64,000 nucleotides of DNA from Priestia abyssalis (GTDB taxonomy: Bacteria; Bacillota; Bacilli; Bacillales; Bacillaceae_H): contig NZ_KV917369.1 in the NCBI RefSeq assembly GCF_002019595.1, positions 4,604,624-4,668,623 of the forward strand, read 5' to 3'. The position numbers and the translations under genes are program-made. The notes under the pieces are model-generated. The model was not told the DNA's origin, did not search any database, and saw only the letters and a list, made by a program, of their open reading frames with translations. Below are positions 8,801 through 16,287 of this stretch, piece by piece (the stretch's first letter is position 1; each line of letters opens with the position of its first letter).

Positions 8801-9841
8801 CCCAACAACAACGGCTTCTTCCTTATACCATGCCTTCTTAAAGCACTTTTAACTTGAGATTTCGTTGTACCTAGATTTTTGGCAATTTGATTAACAGACA
8901 AACCTTCAACTATATATTGTTTATATAGATATGCATTTGTTAACTTCACGGCCAACACCCCTACAGGAACGTTTGTTCTTATAGGTATAATAACACAAAA
9001 AGGAACTATTTGGAATGAATTAATCCGCCAACATAATCATTTGTGCGCCTCTGCGCGACCCACCCTGCTCAACAAGGTGTGTTAATTTCGCAATATCATC
9101 GAGCCATGAAACGGATCCTGATGATTTGCCGTTCACTCCGCGTGCTAATGTGTTGCGTGGGCGAAGCGTGGAACCGTTCGTTCCGACACCGCCGCCTCGG
9201 CTCATGATTTCCATCACTTGCTTGCGGTGTTCTGAAATGCCTTCGCGTGAGTCCTGGACAAACGGCATTACGTAACAGTTGAAATATGTAACATCCGTGT
9301 CCGCTCCGGCTCCGTACAATACACGTCCAGCCGGTACAAAGTTTAAATCGACTAACTCTTTATAAAATTTCTCAAACCATTCCTGGCGTTTTTCTTCTGT
9401 CGTTTCAACGGATGCAAGCCCTGTTGCATTACGTTTGGCAATTTGTTCATAGTACACTTCAAGAGGCTTTTCAATCACGTCTAATGAACGTGTAATGAGC
9501 CCTGTTGACGTTTCCTGTTCATTCGATAAAGCCCCTCGGAACTCGTCTTCGATCAGCACTGTTGCCGTTTTGTTTTCCCAATTTATTTTTTGAATAAAAC
9601 CAAGACCTCTTGCCGGGAACTTCGGATCTTCTTTTACCGTTAAAACAACGAAGTCTCCTTCAGATAGTGTCAGTTTCTCGGTGTCCTTAAAGGAATAACG
9701 ATCCAACATCACAAGTCGTGATACACCTTTATGTGTTTTGTTCATATCCGGTGTAATCGGATGGACTTGCGGAAATAACTGAATGTCTTTATTCAGCTTT
9801 TCTACGTCGATGTTTGTTGATTTATTTAACGCAACAGTCAT
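5879..9841 (-). CDS. nrdJ: class II (B12-dependent) ribonucleotide reductase, split by two introns
   Basis: The three exons are 9023-9841, 7249-7869 and 5879-7003. Joined, they give 854 codons in one frame. NrdJ reduces ribonucleotides to deoxyribonucleotides using adenosylcobalamin, with or without oxygen. Visible motifs are the substrate-side redox Cys in YFNCYVMPF, the radical-Cys motif NPCGEQPL, and C-terminal zinc/redox cysteines (CPVC, CNTCTNC). The start at 9841 follows AGGGGAG; upstream in-frame starts lack a site. Joining exon 1 to 2 restores MLAD-WHPDI, and exon 2 to 3 restores NPCG-EQPL, both conserved. Both junctions are phase 0, and both introns bring in-frame stops, so splicing is needed for function. 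Confidence 0.95.
7004..7248 (-). other. group I intron 2 of nrdJ (no ORF)
   Basis: This 245-nt insert lies after the U of GGU (Gly) and ends in G just before GAA (Glu), as group I introns do. Inside are a P-like AAGCGGGAACCC, a Q-like AAUCCGAACCGAAGG, and an R/S pair with CAACGCAUA and AAGAUAUGC that can form P7 (GCAUA with UAUGC). GCCUCAC near its 5' end can pair with the exon end GUGUGGU (one mismatch) to form P1. It is too short to hold a protein gene, so it probably splices but cannot move by itself. Confidence 0.85.
7870..9022 (-). other. group I intron 1 of nrdJ, with endonuclease ORF
   Basis: This 1153-nt insert begins with an in-frame UAA directly after the U of GAU (Asp) and ends in G before UGG (Trp). 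The conserved core lies 3' of the ORF in transcript order: P-like AAUUGCAGGGAAAUCC, Q-like AAUCUGCAGCCAAGC, R GUUCAAAGACUA and S GAUAUAGUC, with P7 GACUA/UAGUC. The HNH gene occupies a loop in the 5' part. Only about 70 nt precede its start, so the ORF probably sits in a P1 or P2 peripheral loop. Confidence 0.92.
8167..8949 (-). CDS. intron-encoded HNH homing endonuclease
   Basis: This 260-residue protein is encoded inside intron 1 and presumably cuts intronless nrdJ alleles to spread the intron. The N-terminal half has two helix-turn-helix-like repeats (SVNQIAKNLGTTKSQVKSAL and TVIASELGVSYTTILDRI). Then come a NUMOD3-like stretch (GTKHTPESIEKIKSTRIKK), a four-Cys zinc-finger-like segment (CQYC with CNQYC), and a C-terminal HNH core with AAHHIFPKK and LCRKCH. 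The start is taken as GTG 8949, 8 nt after AGGGG; an upstream in-frame GTG exists at 8958. No frameshift is seen, so it may be active. Confidence 0.88.
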   Translation of the reverse strand: MKLTNAYLYKQYIVEGLSVNQIAKNLGTTKSQVKSALRRHGIRKKPLLLGNQLYDNKEWLYEQYIVKKKGYTVIASELGVSYTTILDRILYFGWSLRGHKEIDKGAPRRGTKHTPESIEKIKSTRIKKRILTKCQYCGEKIERVFSAYKRSETNYCNQYCFRKYLEENRVETEDITDSAEYKHWRLKVYKRDGYRCKMPGCYSQSRDIAAHHIFPKKLYPEKQFDISNGITLCRKCHEKTYGKEEQFIEMLVRVIQTMSD

Positions 9842-9870
9842 TCTTACAACTCCCCTAAATTCAACATTTT

Positions 9871-9911
9871 GTCTCTGCCTTTTTTCCAAATTATAGAAAA
9901 TAGACAGAGAC
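9871..9911 (-). promoter_or_regulatory. leader hairpin of nrdJ
   Basis: In the 5' leader, GUCUCUGUC pairs with GGCAGAGAC (9 bp with one G-U) around about 23 nt, ending 20 nt before the ribosome site. Its role is unknown. It is not a cobalamin riboswitch. Confidence 0.5.
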
Positions 9912-9947
9912 ATGCAATATAAATAAAGTACCATAGCTACCAGCTAA

Positions 9948-9995
9948 ATTCAATATATAGTATCTCAATTATTCCAATAATACTACATATTGTCT
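9948..9995 (-). promoter_or_regulatory. tandem NrdR boxes upstream of nrdJ
   Basis: Two 16-bp boxes, AGACAATATGTAGTAT (9980-9995) and ATACTATATATTGAAT (9948-9963), each match 13 of 16 positions of the NrdR consensus ACACWATATATWGTGT. They start 32 bp apart, the usual three-turn spacing. A TTGACA (9997-10002) touches the upstream box, so NrdR should block the promoter when dATP is high. The -10 is not clear (TATTGG at 17 nt). The rest of the gap 9842-10217 holds the leader hairpin and the lipM terminator. Confidence 0.82.
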
Positions 9996-10171
9996 TTGTC
10001 AAGCGAAATATTTTATTTTCCCCATAAAAAAAAGATTGACACACCGAACCTTTAGAGAGTCTTGATTTCCGGCACGCCCTTCATCATATCATTTGCCTTT
10101 CCATATTAAAACTACCTTTAAATGGTTGATCCTATCCAACTCCATAAATCTATCTATAGTTTTTTCATGCT

Positions 10172-10211
10172 AAAAGGGTGAGCTGGAAGCTTTACTTCTT
10201 CCTGTCCACCC
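10172..10211 (-). terminator. terminator of lipM
   Basis: On the minus strand GGGTG and GGAAG pair with CTTCC and CACCC around internal loops, followed by TTTT. Confidence 0.55.
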
Positions 10212-10217
10212 TCTTCT

Positions 10218-11051
10218 CTATCTTTTGAAATTCCACTCATCTGAAGCATATTTTGTTTTTGCCAGCTGCTGGACGTATCGTTCTTCTTCCTCCGTCAATG
10301 TATAAGGTTCAAGTTCGATATCCAGTCCTATTTCAAACCCTTTTTGGAAAGCCTCTTTTGATTCCTCAAGCTCAATGGTTCGATTGGCAATCGCATTGAT
10401 GGCCACCGCTTTTTCACGAAAAGCCCGCTGCATTCGTTCTTTAACACGATCGCTCGGGTATTTGAATACACTGAAAAGCTTGTCCTCGTCCAAATCAAGC
10501 AAGATGGAGCCATGCTGTAAAATGACCCCTTTTTGACGCGTTTGGGCACTGCCGGCAATTTTACGTCCTTCTACGACCAGTTCATACCACGACGGTGCAT
10601 CAAAACAAACAGAAGAACGAGGATTTTTCAAGCTGTTTTTCTCTTCTTCGGTTTTCGGAACGGCAAAGTAGGCATCAAGCCCCAATAACTTAAATCCTTC
10701 CAATAACCCTTGTGAAATGACCCGATACGCTTCCGTTACGGTTTTCGGCATATCAGCATGGTCTTCTGAAACAATGACACTGTATGTAAGCTCATGTTCA
10801 TGGAGGACACCGCGGCCTCCTGTTGGACGTCTTACAAATCCGAGCCCATGCTTTTTAACCATATCAAAGTCAATTTCTTTTTCCGCTTTTTGAAAGTAGC
10901 CGATTGACAATGTGGCAGGATTCCAGCCATAAAAACGGATCGTCGGCGGGATTTTCCCTTCACTGTGCCATTCTAGCAGCACCTCATCAAGTGCCATATT
11001 ATAATACGGGTCACGATTTCCAGAATCAATAAATCTCCATTTTTCTTTCAT
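10218..11051 (-). CDS. lipM: octanoyltransferase LipM
   Basis: LipM moves octanoyl groups from acyl-carrier protein to the H subunit of the glycine cleavage system (GcvH), the first step of lipoate assembly in Bacillus. The 277-residue protein has the family motifs RRPTGGRGVLH and NPRSSVCFDAPS, the latter with the active-site Cys, then a cofactor-transferase fold through ILQHGSILLD. ATG 11051 follows GGGTGGG by 10 nt; the ATG at 11060 is too close to that site. It is transcribed alone, between nrdJ and yqhL. Lipoate made here serves the GcvP/GcvT system encoded next to it. Confidence 0.95.
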   Translation of the reverse strand: MKEKWRFIDSGNRDPYYNMALDEVLLEWHSEGKIPPTIRFYGWNPATLSIGYFQKAEKEIDFDMVKKHGLGFVRRPTGGRGVLHEHELTYSVIVSEDHADMPKTVTEAYRVISQGLLEGFKLLGLDAYFAVPKTEEEKNSLKNPRSSVCFDAPSWYELVVEGRKIAGSAQTRQKGVILQHGSILLDLDEDKLFSVFKYPSDRVKERMQRAFREKAVAINAIANRTIELEESKEAFQKGFEIGLDIELEPYTLTEEEERYVQQLAKTKYASDEWNFKR

Positions 11052-11082
11052 TATCTTCATTCCCACCCATTATTGTTAAATT

Positions 11083-11126
11083 GCGGCTGACTCAAAAGCA
11101 TAAAAATATGCTTTTGAGTCAGCCGC
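11083..11126. repeat. palindrome, TGACTCAAAAG family
   Basis: A near-perfect 20-bp palindrome starts GCGGCTGACTCAAAAGCATA with a 3-nt loop. Relatives lie at 41833, 43062 and 51607. Confidence 0.8.
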
Positions 11127-11189
11127 CTGAAAATGAACTGTTAGTAAAAAGCTGACAAAACCGAATATAAGTTGACAGTTCATTTTCAG
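11127..11189. repeat. 14-bp inverted repeat with long spacer
   Basis: CTGAAAATGAACTG and its exact complement are separated by 35 nt, directly after the previous palindrome. Nothing else is recognised in the gap 11052-11371. Confidence 0.7.
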
Positions 11190-11371
11190 TTTAAAAAGCA
11201 GGATCATTTTTCTTTTTTAAACTCACTGATAGACCAGCTCTGTTTGATCCAACTAACTATTCAATAGTCTACCAAAAGTTCTATCGAAGGAAAAGAATTA
11301 CGGCTTTACTTCTATTTTCATTCACTTATATAATAGGCTTATGTGATTTAGATGAAGAAAGGGCGATTGTA

Positions 11372-11746
11372 ATGACATTAGCATTAATCATACTAGGAGC
11401 TTTCATCGTGTACTCCGTTGGGATGTATTTTTATCAGCGCAAAATTTTAAAAACATTGACGGAAGAAGAATTCCGTGCCGGATACCGCAAAGCACAAATT
11501 ATTGACATCCGTGAACCAAATGAATATGAAGGCGGTCACATTTTAGGAGCCCGTAACATTCCATTAACTCAGTTTCGCATGAGAATGGGCGAAATGCGTA
11601 AAGATCAGCCCGTTTATCTGTACGACCAAAACGGTGTTCGTACAGGCCGTGCCGCTCAAATCCTCCGCAAAAACGGCTATCAGGAACTTTATCAATTAAA
11701 GGGCGGCTTTAAGCAATGGTCTGGTAAAATCAAATCAAAGAAATAA
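11372..11746 (+). CDS. yqhL: membrane-anchored rhodanese-like protein, Cys replaced by Asp
   Basis: The 124-residue protein has one N-terminal membrane segment (residues 3-21) and one rhodanese domain (about 30-118): IDIREPNEYEGGHILGARNIP, then the active-site loop and GGFKQW. Rhodaneses transfer sulfane sulfur through a Cys at the start of a CxxGxR loop. Here the loop reads DQNGVRT, so the sulfur-accepting residue is Asp and sulfurtransferase activity is not expected. The start follows AAAGGG. It is divergent from lipM and ends at a strong terminator. Confidence 0.88.
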   Translation: MTLALIILGAFIVYSVGMYFYQRKILKTLTEEEFRAGYRKAQIIDIREPNEYEGGHILGARNIPLTQFRMRMGEMRKDQPVYLYDQNGVRTGRAAQILRKNGYQELYQLKGGFKQWSGKIKSKK

Positions 11747-11762
11747 GGTAGCACGCCTAATA

Positions 11763-11797
11763 AAAAGCGGCGAGGATATCCTCGCCGCTTTTCTTTA
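11763..11797. terminator. terminator of yqhL
   Basis: AAAAGCGGCGAGGA pairs with TCCTCGCCGCTTTT around TA and is followed by CTTTA. It overlaps the end of the repeat copy next to it. Confidence 0.85.
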
Positions 11798-11915
11798 TGG
11801 TCCAGCTACGGCTCCTAGCTCGTTGTGGAAAAGATGATTGCCCCTATAAGGCAAAAAACGCCTTATAGGTCAATCCCTGTTTCCTTCACGAGCTGAACAG
11901 GCGCCTCCGCTTTTC
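11795..11915. repeat. third copy of the nested-hairpin repeat
   Basis: On the minus strand the copy runs AGAAAAGCGGAGGCGCC, then an outer stem (ATTGACC with GGGGCAAT), an inner stem TATAAGGC/GCCTTATA with loop GTTTTTT, then AGGAGCCGTAGCTGGACC and GAAAAGCGG. Order and flanks match the two units at 2520-2780. It fills the space between yqhL and gcvPB and touches the gcvPB stop. Confidence 0.75.
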
Positions 11916-13373
11916 TTAAACCTGATAACGCAAGATCGGCTTTCTTGCTGCAGTTGTTTCATCGAGGCGCTTTACAACCGTTGTGTGTGGAGCTTCCTGG
12001 ACAATTTCCGGATTTTCTTCCGCTTCTTTGGCAATTTGGATCATTGCCTCGATGAATGCATCAAGCGTCTCCTTCGATTCTGTTTCTGTAGGCTCGATCA
12101 TGATACACTCCTCGACGTTAAGCGGGAAATAAATTGTTGGCGGATGATAACCAAAGTCTAATAAGCGTTTGGCAATATCAAGCGTGCGAACACCAAGTTT
12201 TTTCTGGCGTCTGCCGGATAAAACAAACTCGTGCTTACAATGACGGTCGAACGGCAGGTCATAATATTCTGCCAAGCGGCGCATCATATAGTTGGCATTT
12301 AATACAGCATTTTCAGTAACCGCTTTTAACCCGTCAGGCCCCATTGAGCGGATATACGTATAAGCGCGTACATTAATGCCAAAGTTCCCGTAAAACGGCT
12401 TTACACGCCCGATGGATTGCGGACGGTCGTACTCAAATCGGAAACCTTCTTCTGTTTTAAGTAATACCGGCTTCGGTAAGAACGGCATTAAATCCGCCTT
12501 CACTCCTACAGGACCTGATCCCGGGCCGCCCCCGCCGTGAGGGCCTGTAAAGGTTTTATGAAGATTTAAATGAACGACATCAAATCCCATATCGCCGGGA
12601 CGCGCCTGACTTAACACCGCGTTTAAATTCGCTCCGTCATAATAAAGCTTACCGCCCGCTTCATGAACGATTTGTGCCATTTCTAAAATATTTTCTTCAA
12701 ATAGTCCGAGCGTGTTCGGGTTCGTTAGCATTAAAGCCGCTGTGTCGCTTCCTACAACACGGCGTAAATCATCCAAATCGACTAACCCTTGTTCATTCGA
12801 TTTCACCGTCACCGTCTCAAGACCTGCAACCGTAGCCGATGCAGGGTTTGTACCATGGGCGGAATCCGGTACAATGACTTTTGTACGATGAACGTCGCCG
12901 TTCGCTTCATGATAAGCGCGAATCATCATAAGCCCCGTCCATTCACCATGTGCTCCTGCTGCCGGCTGTAATGTTACCTCGTCCATGCCGGTGATTTCTT
13001 TTAAATGCTCCTGCAAATCATACATGAGTTCCATTGCACCTTGTACAGTAGATTCCTGCTGAAGCGGATGTACATGGGCAAAACCAGCCATGCGCGCCGT
13101 TTGTTCATTGATTTTTGGATTATATTTCATCGTACAAGATCCAAGCGGATAGAAACCGGAATCCACGCCGTGATTTCGTCTTGATAGAGCGGTATAATGG
13201 CGCATAATATCCAATTCCGACACTTCCGGCAAGTCCGGCTCTTCTGTACGGATGTAGTCAGAAGGAATGAATTCTTCGACATTCGTTTCAGGCACATCTA
13301 GAGCAGGTAATGAATAGCCGATGCGTCCTTCTTTACTTAGTTCAAAAATGAGCGATTGGTTATCTTTATGCAT
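11916..13373 (-). CDS. gcvPB: glycine dehydrogenase (decarboxylating) subunit 2
   Basis: GcvPB is the PLP-binding half of the two-subunit P-protein of the glycine cleavage system. It decarboxylates glycine and passes the aminomethyl group to lipoylated GcvH. The 485 residues contain the PLP lysine in NLHKTFTGPHGGGGPGSG, preceded by the typical SAHGTNPASA segment. The ATG overlaps the end of gcvPA by 8 nt, so the two are translationally coupled. Length agrees with B. subtilis (488). Confidence 0.96.
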   Translation of the reverse strand: MHKDNQSLIFELSKEGRIGYSLPALDVPETNVEEFIPSDYIRTEEPDLPEVSELDIMRHYTALSRRNHGVDSGFYPLGSCTMKYNPKINEQTARMAGFAHVHPLQQESTVQGAMELMYDLQEHLKEITGMDEVTLQPAAGAHGEWTGLMMIRAYHEANGDVHRTKVIVPDSAHGTNPASATVAGLETVTVKSNEQGLVDLDDLRRVVGSDTAALMLTNPNTLGLFEENILEMAQIVHEAGGKLYYDGANLNAVLSQARPGDMGFDVVHLNLHKTFTGPHGGGGPGSGPVGVKADLMPFLPKPVLLKTEEGFRFEYDRPQSIGRVKPFYGNFGINVRAYTYIRSMGPDGLKAVTENAVLNANYMMRRLAEYYDLPFDRHCKHEFVLSGRRQKKLGVRTLDIAKRLLDFGYHPPTIYFPLNVEECIMIEPTETESKETLDAFIEAMIQIAKEAEENPEIVQEAPHTTVVKRLDETTAARKPILRYQV

Positions 13374-14712
13374 GGAAATCCCCCAATTCCTTCACAAGTT
13401 GATCAATCTCTTGTTTTGTACGAAGCTCTGTTACAGCAATCAGCATATGATTTTCCAGCTCTGGGTAATCCCGCCCTAAATCATAACCTCCGATAATTCC
13501 TTTAGAAATCAAATAGTCATTGATTTCTGTCACCGAATGGTTAAAAACGACAACCATTTCGTTGAAGAACGGACCGGTAAAGACAAGAGAAAAGCCTTTC
13601 TCCTGTAATGCTTTCATTGCATAACGTGCTTTATGAATATTTTGTAATGCCATCTCTTTTACGCCTTTTTTGCCGAGCGCCGTCATGGCAACAGAAGCAG
13701 CCAGTGCGTTTAACGCCTGATTCGAGCAAATGTTGGACGTAGCTTTATCACGGCGAATATGCTGTTCACGCGCTTGCAGCGTCAATACAAACCCGCGTTT
13801 CCCGTCCTCATCCGTCGTTTGACCGACAAGGCGTCCTGGAATTTTTCTCATTAGTTTCGCCGTTGTGGCAAAATAACCGCAGTGCGGACCGCCAAACTGT
13901 GTCGGAATACCGAATGGCTGTGCGTCACCCACGACAATATCAGCTCCGAAGCTTCCTGGAGGAGTTAATGCACCTAATGCCAACGGATTGCTCGATACGA
14001 CAAACATCGTTTTTCCTTGATGGGCAATTTGTTCGATTTCCTTTAACGGCTCAATTTGGCCGAAGAAATTCGGATATTGAACAAGGACACACGCTACATC
14101 ACTATCCATATGAGCTGATAAAGCGTCTAAATCTGTCACACCTTCTTTAGCCGGGATTTCAATAACTTCCAGGTATTGGCCTTTTGCATACGTTTTTAAA
14201 ACATCGCGAGATTCCGGATGAACTGCTGCTGACACTAAAATCTTTTTGTTTTTCGTTTGTCCCGCGCTCAACATAGCCGCTTCCGCCAATGCCGTCCCAC
14301 CATCATACATGGACGAATTGGCAACATCCATTCCCGTCAGTTCGCAAATCATCGTTTGAAATTCAAAAATCGCCTGCAATTCACCTTGGGAAATTTCAGG
14401 CTGGTATGGTGTATAGGCCGTATAAAATTCCGAACGGGAAATCACATGATCAACAATGATCGGCATGTAATGGTCATACACACCTGCTCCCAAAAAAGAA
14501 GAATGTTCTTTTACATTGGCATTTTTCGCCGATAACTTGCTTAACTCTTTTACAAGTTCAGACTCTGAAGCTGCCTCTTTAATATTATATGTCCCCTGGA
14601 AACGCACGCTTTCCGGAATATCCGCAAACAATTCATCGACAGAACTGACACCAATTGTTTGAAGCATTTCTTTTTTGTCTTGATCTGTCATTGGCAAATA
14701 TCGATGCAACAT
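13366..14712 (-). CDS. gcvPA: glycine dehydrogenase (decarboxylating) subunit 1
   Basis: GcvPA, 448 residues, pairs with GcvPB to form the P-protein. Typical segments are RYLPMTDQDKKEML at the start, SFLGAGVYDHYMP, QPEISQGELQAIFEFQTM and LQAREQHIRRDKATSNICSNQ. This half lacks the PLP lysine, as in other split P-proteins. It lies 28 nt after gcvT and overlaps gcvPB, giving the operon gcvT-gcvPA-gcvPB under the glycine riboswitch. Confidence 0.96.
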   Translation of the reverse strand: MLHRYLPMTDQDKKEMLQTIGVSSVDELFADIPESVRFQGTYNIKEAASESELVKELSKLSAKNANVKEHSSFLGAGVYDHYMPIIVDHVISRSEFYTAYTPYQPEISQGELQAIFEFQTMICELTGMDVANSSMYDGGTALAEAAMLSAGQTKNKKILVSAAVHPESRDVLKTYAKGQYLEVIEIPAKEGVTDLDALSAHMDSDVACVLVQYPNFFGQIEPLKEIEQIAHQGKTMFVVSSNPLALGALTPPGSFGADIVVGDAQPFGIPTQFGGPHCGYFATTAKLMRKIPGRLVGQTTDEDGKRGFVLTLQAREQHIRRDKATSNICSNQALNALAASVAMTALGKKGVKEMALQNIHKARYAMKALQEKGFSLVFTGPFFNEMVVVFNHSVTEINDYLISKGIIGGYDLGRDYPELENHMLIAVTELRTKQEIDQLVKELGDFHA

Positions 14713-14740
14713 ACCTATAGTTCCTCCTTTAGATGTCTCC

Positions 14741-15838
14741 TTATTTTGAACGCTTATAAAATGGTGTGGCTGCCACTCTTGCCTTTAAGCGTTTTTGCCT
14801 AATTTGGACTTCCACTTCTGTTCCAAGGCTGGAAAATTCGGATTTTAGCAATGCCACTCCCACATTTTTTTTGAGAGTCGGAGACTGTGTTCCCGTCGTC
14901 ACTTCCCCAATCTTTTCTTCTCCAACAAATACCTCATATCCATGGCGCGGAATTCCCTTATCGATCATTTCAAGTCCGACAAGTTTGCGCGGAGCTCCAT
15001 TTTCTTTTTGTTCCTTTAATACTTCTTTTCCGATAAAATCAACTTTATTCGTTTTGACTGCAAATCCAATCCCCGCTTCAATTGGCGTAATATCTTTAGA
15101 CAGCTCCTGACCGTATAATGGCAAGTTCGCTTCAAATCTTAGCGTATCGCGAGCACCAAGACCGCAAGGAAGAACTCCCTCTTCTTTTCCCGCCTCTAAT
15201 ATAGCCAACCATAATGCGGATGCATCATCTTTCCCACAATAAAGTTCAAATCCGTCTTCACCTGTATAACCGGTTCGGGAAACTAATGCCTTCACACCAT
15301 GTAACTTCACATCATCTTTAAAATGGAAAAACTTAATCTTTGACAAATCTTCTGTTGTAAGCTTTTGCAGAACTTTTTGCGCAAGCGGGCCTTGAAGGGC
15401 GAGCAGAGCAATATCATCCGATACATTCGTTAATGCCACATCGCCGCTTAGGTGCTGCTGAAGCCACTCGACATCTTTTGGAATATTGGCTGCGTTGACA
15501 ACAAGCAAGTATTCGTCATCTTTCTTTTTGTAGATAAGCAAATCATCCACTGTTCCACCATTTTCATAACACATAGCTGTATATTGGGCCTTGCCGTCTG
15601 TTAATGCAGAAACATCATTTGTCATCACTTTTTGAAGAAACGCCAGGCTGTCAGATCCCTTGACTGTTATTTCCCCCATATGTGATACATCAAAAAGGCC
15701 TGCTTTCGTGCGGACTGCTTCATGTTCTTCTTTAATGGATGAAAATTGAACAGGCAGCTCCCATCCTCCAAAATCGATAAGCTTTGCACCCGATTGTTTA
15801 TATGTCTCATAAAGCGGTGTTCTATTTAGATTTGCCAT
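14741..15838 (-). CDS. gcvT: aminomethyltransferase (T-protein)
   Basis: GcvT transfers the methylene carbon from aminomethyl-lipoyl GcvH to tetrahydrofolate and releases ammonia. The 365 residues contain LIDFGGWELPVQFSS near the start, the folate-site segment TGYTGEDGFELY, and GLGARDTLRFEANLPLYG in the second half. The start at 15838 follows AAAGGGGGAA; the longer ORF lies within the riboswitch terminator and is not real. First gene of the gcv operon. Confidence 0.96.
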   Translation of the reverse strand: MANLNRTPLYETYKQSGAKLIDFGGWELPVQFSSIKEEHEAVRTKAGLFDVSHMGEITVKGSDSLAFLQKVMTNDVSALTDGKAQYTAMCYENGGTVDDLLIYKKKDDEYLLVVNAANIPKDVEWLQQHLSGDVALTNVSDDIALLALQGPLAQKVLQKLTTEDLSKIKFFHFKDDVKLHGVKALVSRTGYTGEDGFELYCGKDDASALWLAILEAGKEEGVLPCGLGARDTLRFEANLPLYGQELSKDITPIEAGIGFAVKTNKVDFIGKEVLKEQKENGAPRKLVGLEMIDKGIPRHGYEVFVGEEKIGEVTTGTQSPTLKKNVGVALLKSEFSSLGTEVEVQIRQKRLKARVAATPFYKRSK

Positions 15839-15874
15839 TTGATGTTCCCCCTTTAATCTTTTTAACGCCAGCAC

Positions 15875-15921
15875 AAAAAGGACAGACGACTCCCTTTTAT
15901 GCATTAGGAAGTCTCTGTCCT
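15875..15921 (-). terminator. riboswitch expression-platform terminator
   Basis: GGACAGAGACTTCC pairs with GGGAGTCGTCTGTCC and is followed by TTTTT. The 5' arm overlaps the 3' end of aptamer 2, so glycine binding can prevent the terminator (an ON switch). Confidence 0.85.
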
Positions 15922-16095
15922 TTCACCTGAAAGTTTTACCCGTTGTGTGTCATCTCATAGGTTTGCCTCGTGGGTGGCTCACATTGTAAGCACTCTCCAG
16001 AGTTGCGTCAAATAAGAGTCTTTTTGCCTGAGAGATTCGTTCTTCACTTGCTCCTTCGGCGCCGCATTTAAGCAGTCTCTCCTCTTATTCTCATT
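15915..16095 (-). promoter_or_regulatory. tandem glycine riboswitch of the gcv operon
   Basis: Two aptamers are visible in series on the minus strand. Aptamer 1 has GGAGAGACUGC, GCGCCGAAGGAGCAA, AAUCUCUCAGGCAAAAAGA. Aptamer 2 has CUGGAGAGUGC, CCACCCACGAGGCAAACC and ACUUUCAGGUGAAAGGACAGAG. These are the conserved segments of the gcvT element. The rest of the 449-nt gap up to yqhH (16096-16287) is AT-rich and must hold the two divergent promoters; I could not define them with confidence. Confidence 0.95.
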
Positions 16096-16287
16096 CGCCC
16101 ATATAAAATTGTCATTTGTTGGTCATACTAGGTGGAAACTACGTTTACCTTTTTAAAATCTTAAAATAAAAATAAGTTGATAAAATCCAAATCAATTGTT
16201 TATTTCAAAGTTTCTGAATTACATTTACATCCTATCATTAATCTTGACAAAAATTCAACAAAAAATTGATGAAAGGGGTGTTTTACC

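Noticed and set aside
7004..9022. Inteins or sequencing frameshifts as the cause of the split nrdJ
   Set aside because: The inserts carry stop codons in the reductase frame, have RNA core motifs and U/G borders, and encode no splicing-domain protein. Group I introns explain all of this.
9842..10010. Possible cobalamin riboswitch before the B12-dependent reductase
   Set aside because: No B12-box or long multi-helix element is present. The leader is short and holds only one hairpin and the NrdR boxes.
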